Source: CADEDH01 sp963732695 (GTDB lineage Bacteria; Actinomycetota; Acidimicrobiia; Acidimicrobiales; SZUA-35). Taken from it: 64,000 bases of DNA. The DNA is taken from contig CAVTAP010000013.1 in NCBI GenBank assembly GCA_963732695.1, positions 62,001 through 126,000 on the forward strand, in the 5' to 3' direction. Shown here piece by piece: positions 59,373 to 64,000 of this stretch. How positions within the stretch are numbered: position 1 is the first letter of the stretch; the number at the start of each line of letters is the position of its first letter. The notes below the pieces were generated by a model. That model saw nothing but the letters and a program-made list of their open reading frames with translations, did no database searches and was not told the DNA's origin. Made by a program: the position numbers and the translations under genes.

Positions 59373-59936
59373 GTGACTTCATGGACCTCGCCCCGTTCCA
59401 TCCCGTTCCGGGCCGTGCGCAGCATCGGCCCGGTGACCGCTGCGTTCGCTCTCGCCCTGTCGGCCTGCTCGATCGGCGACACCCCGGAGGGGGTGGCCAA
59501 GAAGCTCATCGAGACCGACCTGGCCGACCAGCTCGCCCTGGGCGACATCACCGCCACCTGCGAGAAGCCGCCGAACCGGGACGTCGGCACCACCTTCGCC
59601 TGCAGCTCACCCACCGACTTCGGCAACATCCAGTGGACGGCCACCATGGCCGACGCCAAGACCGTCAACGTCGAGTCCGACAACCTCGTGACGAAGGACG
59701 TGCTGCCCCAGATCGAGACGGCGGCCGCCAGCTCGCTCTCCGCCTCGCTCGGCACCGAGATCACCGACGCCGACATCGACTGTGGCACCAACCCGGTGGT
59801 CCTGGCCGACGACCTGTCGATGGTGTGCGCCCTCACCGATCCCGGCAACGGCGCCGTCTACGACACCACCCTCACCTTCACCGACCTCGAGCAGGGCGCC
59901 TTCGACATCTCCATCGCCGAGAACCCCCGGAGCTAG
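59373..59936 (+). CDS. Lipoprotein (DUF4333-like)
   Basis: A 187-residue exported lipoprotein. The signal peptide ends in the lipobox ALALSACSIGD, with the lipidated Cys at about residue 33. The mature protein has two similar units: GVAKKLIETDLADQLALGDI with CEKPPNRDVGTTFACS, and ASLGTEITDADIDCGTNPVV with MVCALTDP. The two Cys pairs suggest duplicated DUF4333-type domains. The function is unknown. GTG 59373 follows TACTAT by eight bases. It is divergent from the desaturase. Confidence 0.75.
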   Translation: MTSWTSPRSIPFRAVRSIGPVTAAFALALSACSIGDTPEGVAKKLIETDLADQLALGDITATCEKPPNRDVGTTFACSSPTDFGNIQWTATMADAKTVNVESDNLVTKDVLPQIETAAASSLSASLGTEITDADIDCGTNPVVLADDLSMVCALTDPGNGAVYDTTLTFTDLEQGAFDISIAENPRS

Positions 59937-59948
59937 CCCGGGCGCAAC

Positions 59949-60749
59949 TCAGTAGTGGATGACGCCGGGCTGGCCGCCGCCGCAGGCCACGGCGTCGCCG
60001 TTGATGCTGATGGCCCGGGGTGAGGCCAGGAACGTGACGACCCAGGCCACCTCGTCGGCGTCGACCAGCTTGCGGATCGAGTTGGTGCGGGCCAGCTGAG
60101 CCTCCACCGTGGCCTCGTCGGTGCCGGCGGCCGCCGCCCGGGCCGCCACCACCCCGGGGGTGGCCTCGGTGCGGGTGAGCCCGGGATGCACCACGGTGAC
60201 GTTGACGCCCTGGGGCCCCAGCTCGTCGGCCAGGTTCTTGGTCATGGCCGCCACCGCCACGTTGCGGGCCGATCCCACGGCGGAACCGACCGTGCGGGCT
60301 CCGAGTCCGCTGATGTTCACGATCCGGCCCCAACCCCGTTCCGCCATCTGGGGCGCCACTTCCCGGGCGCAGCGCAGGTAGCCCATCACCTTGACGTTGA
60401 CGTCGTTGAAGAACAGCTCGTCGGTGATGTCGGCCAGCTTCGGCGGGGCCGCCTGACCCATCGGCTGGGCCGCCGAGTTGACGAGGATGTCGATCCCGCC
60501 CAGGGCGGCGGTGGCCTCGGCCACGCCCTGGCGCACCGACTCGTCGGACCCGGTGTCCATCACCACGGCCACGATGCGGCGGCCGGTGGCGGCGATCAGC
60601 TCGGCCGCCGTGGCGTCGAGCTCGGCCCGGGTGCGGGCGGCGATGGCCACGTCGCACCCCTCGGCCGCCAGCGACCGGGCCACCGCCTTGCCGATGCCCT
60701 TGCTCCCGCCGGTGACCAGCGCCCGCTTACCGTCCAGCTGCAGATCCAT
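59949..60749 (-). CDS. SDR-fold protein lacking the catalytic Tyr and Lys
   Basis: A 266-residue SDR. RALVTGGSKGIGKAVARSLA is a normal nucleotide site and NSAAQPMG takes the NNAG place. At the catalytic site the expected Y-x3-K is SAVGSARNVAVAAM: Gly and Asn stand where Tyr and Lys should be. The Ser region (VNISGLGART) is kept. Similar RN-type SDRs are known from actinobacteria and may be non-classical or binding proteins. TAGCCT is seven bases before ATG 60749. It ends in ACGGGQPGVIHY. Confidence 0.85.
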   Translation of the reverse strand: MDLQLDGKRALVTGGSKGIGKAVARSLAAEGCDVAIAARTRAELDATAAELIAATGRRIVAVVMDTGSDESVRQGVAEATAALGGIDILVNSAAQPMGQAAPPKLADITDELFFNDVNVKVMGYLRCAREVAPQMAERGWGRIVNISGLGARTVGSAVGSARNVAVAAMTKNLADELGPQGVNVTVVHPGLTRTEATPGVVAARAAAAGTDEATVEAQLARTNSIRKLVDADEVAWVVTFLASPRAISINGDAVACGGGQPGVIHY

Positions 60750-60765
60750 GGGCGGCAGGCTAATT

Positions 60766-60834
60766 CCTTCGGGGGCTCGCGCCCCCGTCGGCGCTTCGCG
60801 CCTCCCCCATCGGCCGGTGGGGCCCCACCCACCG
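60766..60834. repeat. GC-rich stem-loop cluster in the SDR/EEP intergenic region
   Basis: GGGGG-CTCGCG-CCCCC, GGCGC-TTC-GCGCC and CCGGTGG-N10-CCACCGG (approximate, with GGGGCCCC nested in it) occur one after another. They lie between two divergent genes, so they may be RNA hairpins or a recombination hot spot. No coding potential. Confidence 0.45.
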
Positions 60835-60887
60835 GTGGCGCCTGCGGCGCTACGGGTGGATAGGAATAGGGGGATGGAACCGGGGCC

Positions 60888-61604
60888 ATGACCACGCGGC
60901 TGACGATGATCACGTGGAACGTGCAGGGCCACGCCGGGGTCGACGCCCCGGCGGTGGCCGCCGTGCTCCGCCGGGCCCGGCCCGACGTCGTCGCCCTGCA
61001 GGAGGTGCAGCGGGCCCAGGCCCGGGCCATCACCACCGCCCTCGGCTCGCCGTGGCGCCTGGCCTGGGGGTTCAAGCATTGGCCGGTGGTGGCCCGCCCC
61101 GAGGGGGTGGCGGTGCTCACCCGCCACACCCTGGTCGCCTCCCATGTCCAGGTGCTCCGCTCCGCCGTACCGGTCAGGTCGCACCGCCGGATCGCCCTGG
61201 TGGCCGACGTGATCGTCGACCCGGTGCGGGTGCGGGTGGCCAGCGTGCACCTGTCGCCCGAGGCGGGGGCCGACGCCGTCCGCCTGCGGGAGCTGGGTCG
61301 GGTGGCGGCCGCCGCCCCGACCGTGGTGCTGGGCGACCTGAACGTGCCCGACCTGGGCCCGCTCCGCCCGATCGTGGACGCCCACGGCTGGGTCGACTGC
61401 TGGGATCCGGCCGAAGGCCAGGGCTCGACCCACTGGGCCGCCGGGCCCCGGGCCGGCCGCCCGCCCGACCATCGTCTCGACTACGTGCTCGCCGCCCCCC
61501 ACGTGGGAGTCGAGCGGGCCGAGATCCCCACCGGCGACCTCGACCACCTGGCCGCCCTCAGCGACCACCTCCCCGTCACGGTCCACCTCCACCTCCACCT
61601 CTGA
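60888..61604 (+). CDS. Endonuclease/exonuclease/phosphatase (EEP) family protein
   Basis: A 238-residue EEP fold. MITWNVQGHAGVD (Asn near 10) and VVALQEVQRAQ (Glu) begin the fold. VASVHLSPEAGADA and VVLGDLNVPDLGP (Asp/Asn) are the middle strands, and LDYVLAAPHV and SDHLPVTVHL (Asp-His) close it. Metal ligands and the catalytic Asp/His pair are all present. Such enzymes are nucleases, inositol phosphatases or sphingomyelinase-like; there is no signal peptide. ATG 60888 follows GGAACCGGGGCC. An 11-bp inverted repeat lies after the stop. Confidence 0.88.
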   Translation: MTTRLTMITWNVQGHAGVDAPAVAAVLRRARPDVVALQEVQRAQARAITTALGSPWRLAWGFKHWPVVARPEGVAVLTRHTLVASHVQVLRSAVPVRSHRRIALVADVIVDPVRVRVASVHLSPEAGADAVRLRELGRVAAAAPTVVLGDLNVPDLGPLRPIVDAHGWVDCWDPAEGQGSTHWAAGPRAGRPPDHRLDYVLAAPHVGVERAEIPTGDLDHLAALSDHLPVTVHLHLHL

Positions 61605-61623
61605 TCGATCGACCCGGCCCAGA

Positions 61624-61671
61624 GATCTCGGTGCATACGATGCCGCCCGTGGCGCCTGGCGCACCGAGATC
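61624..61671. terminator. Inverted repeat between converging EEP and ABC genes
   Basis: GATCTCGGTGC (61624-61634) and GCACCGAGATC (61661-61671) are perfect 11-bp arms 26 bases apart. They lie between convergent stops at 61604 and 61740, fitting a two-way terminator. Confidence 0.55.
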
Positions 61672-61682
61672 CTGGCACCCCC

Positions 61683-61732
61683 CGCACCCGGTGCGGAGGG
61701 CGTCACCGGTGGTGCGGGGCGCACCCGGTGCG
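61683..61732. repeat. Duplicated 13-bp palindrome CGCACCCGGTGCG
   Basis: The palindrome occurs at 61683-61695 and 61720-61732 (37 bp apart) just before the ABC permease stop. It could be an RNA hairpin pair or a protein-binding site. Confidence 0.6.
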
Positions 61733-61739
61733 GGGCGGG

Positions 61740-62465
61740 TCACCACCAGCGGAACAGGCGGGCGGCGGCCACGGGGGCGCCGACGGCCCACACGGCCAGC
61801 GTGGCCCAGGAGGCGCCGGCCCGGACGGCCTCGCCCCCGAACGCCGAGCGCAGCACGTCGGCCAGGGCGGCGCTGGGCAGCACATAGGCCAGACCCCGCA
61901 GCACGGCTGGCAGCTCGGCCAGGGGCACGATCATGCCCCCCAGCAGCAACAACACGATGTAGAGCCCGTTCTGGGCGGCCAGGTTGATCTCGCCCCGCAG
62001 CCGGCCGGCCAGGATCAGCCCGATCCCGGCGAAGGCGGCCGTGCCCACCAGGATCCCGGCCACGGCCTGGGGCCAGCTCGCCCCGTCGGGTCGCCAGCCC
62101 AGGGCGACGGCGATCGGCACCAGCACCGCCAGCTGCACGAGCTCCACCGCCATCACGGCGATGATCTTGGCCGCCAGCAGCCGGCCCCGGCCCAGCGGCG
62201 TGGCCCCCAGGCGCTTGAGCACGAGGTAGTTGCGCTCGAACCCGGTTGCGATGCCCAGCCCCACCATGGCCGAGCTCATCGTGGCCAGGGCCAGCACGCC
62301 GGGAGCGAGGAAGTCGATCGGCTCGCCGTTGCCGGTGGGCAGGATGTCGACCGAGGTGAAGAACACGAGCAGCAGCACCGGGATCCCCAGGGTGAGCAGC
62401 AGCTGCTCGCCGTTGCGGATCATGGTGGTGATCTCCACCCTGAGCTGGGCCACGAGCTCGGTCAT
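61740..62465 (-). CDS. ABC-2 type transporter permease
   Basis: A 241-residue membrane protein with six predicted helices and the ABC-2 pattern. A short cytosolic start (MTELVAQLRVEITTMIRNGE) is followed by TLGIPVLLLVFFTSVDIL, ATMSSAMVGLGIATGFERN, YLVLKRLGATPLGRGRLL and the C-terminal pair LRGEINLAAQNGLYIVLLLL. It pairs with the ATPase by ATGA overlap (62462-62465). This drug/lipid-type exporter has an unassigned substrate. It has the length and helix order of DrrB/NodJ-like permeases. Confidence 0.9.
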   Translation of the reverse strand: MTELVAQLRVEITTMIRNGEQLLLTLGIPVLLLVFFTSVDILPTGNGEPIDFLAPGVLALATMSSAMVGLGIATGFERNYLVLKRLGATPLGRGRLLAAKIIAVMAVELVQLAVLVPIAVALGWRPDGASWPQAVAGILVGTAAFAGIGLILAGRLRGEINLAAQNGLYIVLLLLGGMIVPLAELPAVLRGLAYVLPSAALADVLRSAFGGEAVRAGASWATLAVWAVGAPVAAARLFRWW

Positions 62466-63388
62466 CGGCCCCCACCGCCTCGGGTCAGGCGCCGGAACAC
62501 GTCTTCCAGGCGCTCGCCCCCGCCCCGGATCTCGTCGATGGGGTGGCCGTTGTCGGCCAGCCAGCCGGTGAGCTGGGCCATGAGGCGGGGCATGGGCGGG
62601 GCGTCGATCACGTACTCGTCGGGACCGACCCGTGACGCCTGCATCCCGGTGGCCCGTCCCAGGGCCCGCACGTCGAGGTCGGGCGAGGAGCGGAAGCGGA
62701 TCTCGTCGTGGCCCCGGCGCAGCTCGGCCAGCGAGCCGTCGGCCACCAACTGACCCCCGTCGAAGATCACCACCCGGTCGGCCAGTCGCTCGGCCTCGGC
62801 CAGCTCGTGGGTGGCCAGCACCACGGCGCAGCCCTCGGCAGCCAGGCCGGCCACGATGGCCCGGATGGCGTCACGGCCGTTGAGGTCTACCCCCGAGGTC
62901 GGCTCGTCGAGGAAGGCCACGTCGGGCCTGGCCGCCAGGGCCAGCGCCAGCGACAGCCGCTGCTTCTCGCCCCCGCTCAGCCGCTTCCAGGTGCGGTTGG
63001 CCCGGTCCTCCAGGCCGACGGCGGCCAGCAGCTCGCCCGGATCGGCCCCCCGGCCGTAGAGCGAGCAGTACTGCCGGATCGTCTCGGCCACCCGGGCCGC
63101 CGGGTAGATGCCGCCCTCCTGGAGCATCACGCCCATCCGGCGGCTCAGCTCCCGCTGGCTGGTGGCGGGGTCGAGCCCCAGCACCCGGACCGACCCGGCG
63201 GCCGCCGGCCGGAACCCCTCGCACACCTCGATCGTGCTCGTCTTGCCCGCCCCGTTGGGGCCGAGCACGGTGGTCACCTCGCCGGCCCGGGCCGTGAAGC
63301 TCACACCCCGCACCGCTTCCACCTGGCCGTAGCGAACCCGCAGGTCGCTCACCGTCACGGCCTCGTCGCCGGGCCCTGCACCACTCAC
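62462..63388 (-). CDS. ABC transporter ATP-binding protein (DrrA-like)
   Basis: A 308-residue ATPase. Walker A is GPNGAGKTST, the signature is LSGGEKQRLSL, Walker B is VAFLDEPTSGVD, and the H-loop is ATHEL. Residues 210-308 are a C-terminal domain of the DrrA/NatA type. With the adjacent permease it makes an ABC-2 exporter. GTG 63388 is the chosen start because TAGCGT lies seven bases upstream; GTG 63424 is a longer option. It is divergent from the GNAT-like gene. Confidence 0.92.
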   Translation of the reverse strand: MSGAGPGDEAVTVSDLRVRYGQVEAVRGVSFTARAGEVTTVLGPNGAGKTSTIEVCEGFRPAAAGSVRVLGLDPATSQRELSRRMGVMLQEGGIYPAARVAETIRQYCSLYGRGADPGELLAAVGLEDRANRTWKRLSGGEKQRLSLALALAARPDVAFLDEPTSGVDLNGRDAIRAIVAGLAAEGCAVVLATHELAEAERLADRVVIFDGGQLVADGSLAELRRGHDEIRFRSSPDLDVRALGRATGMQASRVGPDEYVIDAPPMPRLMAQLTGWLADNGHPIDEIRGGGERLEDVFRRLTRGGGGR

Positions 63389-63467
63389 GGGCTCGACGCT
63401 ACGGCCCCCCGGCCCCACTGCCACGGGCCCGAGGGCCTCGATGTCGGGCGCGGACTACCCTGCCGAC

Positions 63468-63512
63468 GTGAGCTCCGATCGGCTGAACACGGCAATGGGT
63501 CCCGGCCTATGA
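63468..63512 (+). CDS. Possible 14-codon leader peptide before the acetyltransferase gene
   Basis: GTG 63468 opens VSSDRLNTAMGPGL and stops at 63512, overlapping ATG 63509 of the next ORF (ATGA). TACCCT lies six bases before the GTG, as at other leaderless starts here. The leader would let a leaderless mRNA deliver ribosomes to the ATG. It is short, so this is tentative. Confidence 0.3.
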   Translation: MSSDRLNTAMGPGL

Positions 63513-64000
63513 CCGGCGCCGGTGACGGCCCCGGTCTGCTGGCGGTGGACGGCCGGCCGGTGCTGCAGTACCGCTTCGGCCGCCAGGAGTCCCCGGCGGC
63601 CGACGAGGCCGTGCCCCTGGCCCCGCTCGAGATGGTGGTGCCGGCCGTGCTCGGCCAGCTCTCCGGGTGGTGGCTCACGTCGCCCGACGAGGCGCTCACC
63701 GGCGCTCTTCTGGCGGCGGGGGCGGTGGTGGTGCGCCACTCCCACGTCTACACCTTCCCTCTCATCTCCCCTGTCTCCCGCCGGGGCGCCCGATGGGCCG
63801 CCGCCGGTGCCGCCCGAGCCGCCGGACGGGCTGCGGATCGGACCGATCGACCGGTCCCCGGCCCAGCTGGCGCCGCTGGTGCTGGCCGCCTACCCACCTG
63901 GCCACGTCGACCACCAGGGCCCCGACCCGGCGGTGGAGGAGGCCGAGCTGGACCTGCTGCTGCGGGGCGAGCTGGTGGGCCCGTTCCTGCCCGGAGCGAG
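63509..64000 (+). CDS. Acetyltransferase-like (GNAT?) gene, frameshifted and cut by window edge
   Basis: From ATG 63509 the frame encodes MTGAGDGPGLLAVDGRPVLQ through LGQLSGWWLTSPDEALTGAL to HSHVYTFPL. Past about 63765 coding resumes in the next frame: PPEPPDGLRIGPIDRSPAQL, then APLVLAAYPPGHVDHQGPDP. The second part looks like the start of a GNAT acetyltransferase domain (PLVLAAYPPGHVDH), but too little is shown to be sure. One base gained or lost near 63755-63770 would join them. The 3' end lies beyond the window. Confidence 0.45.
   Translation, partial: MTGAGDGPGLLAVDGRPVLQYRFGRQESPAADEAVPLAPLEMVVPAVLGQLSGWWLTSPDEALTGALLAAGAVVVRHSHVYTFPLISPVSRRGARWAAAGAARAAGRAADRTDRPVPGPAGAAGAGRLPTWPRRPPGPRPGGGGGRAGPAAAGRAGGPVPARSE

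Noticed and set aside
1..64000. CRISPR arrays, rRNA or tRNA genes
   Set aside because: No regularly spaced repeats, no cloverleaf with the usual GTTCGA-type arm, and no rRNA-like stretches were found by reading.

Overview
The window is a high-GC chromosomal segment of an actinobacterium, most likely in or near the Acidimicrobiia (Ilumatobacter/Iamia-like). That placement is inferred from base composition, frequent GTG starts, a DUF222/HNH endonuclease gene, CaiB, MaoC, crotonase and short-chain dehydrogenase genes in number, and many genes whose start codon lies 5-8 bases after a -10-like hexamer (leaderless transcripts). No rRNA, tRNA or CRISPR array was seen.

Layout. 1-8660: MmcQ-like end, YggT, HrpB helicase, MDR oxidoreductase, two tandem AI-2E-family permeases (the second lacks its N-terminus), an unknown protein with EF-hand-like loops and a HAD phosphatase. 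8740-11743: esterase with a coupled 27-residue membrane peptide, then a decayed patch (histidine-kinase remnant, frameshifted ORF, 106-base imperfect palindrome) and a winged-helix-like protein. 11793-23966: GH15 glucoamylase/trehalase, TauD-type dioxygenase, a possible linalool-dehydratase-like protein, thiolase, a Ser/Thr kinase with a seven-blade WD40-like sensor broken by two frameshifts, three crotonases with a VOC protein, and a small gene whose start codon lies in a 13-bp tandem repeat. 24045-29303: a membrane cytochrome b / ferredoxin / FAD reductase operon, a GrdB/PrdB-like Cys protein, and a stand-alone Clp-N protein divergent from a small DNA-binding protein.

29723-35719 is a catabolic locus: acyl-CoA ligase, P450, Rieske oxygenase alpha, a membrane peptide, an SDR and Rieske oxygenase beta. 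The last four are joined by GTGA overlaps, which suggests one oxygenase pathway acting on an aromatic or alicyclic acid (substrate unknown). 35758-42700 is the accessory part: an HNH/DUF222 protein, a complete IS21-family element (37470-40049, 13-bp inverted ends, 6-bp target duplication) inside a SnoaL-like gene that can be rebuilt exactly, and an AT-richer acyl-CoA-dehydrogenase-type flavoprotein.

42877-50356 returns to CoA-thioester and SDR metabolism (two SDRs, TetR with two palindromic operators, NAD epimerase, MaoC pair, ketopantoate-reductase-like, CaiB transferase, NTF2-like). 50452-59936 has two MFS exporters, a cysteine-dioxygenase/four-rhodanese pair, DsbA-like, VOC, serine hydrolase, fatty-acid desaturase and lipoprotein genes. 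59949-64000 has an SDR without its catalytic Tyr/Lys, an EEP nuclease/phosphatase, an ABC-2 exporter pair and a frameshifted acetyltransferase-like gene cut by the window edge.

Single-base frame breaks recur in otherwise well-conserved genes (10.8, 17.65, 18.4 and 63.76 kb). Sequencing or assembly error must be weighed against real pseudogenes.
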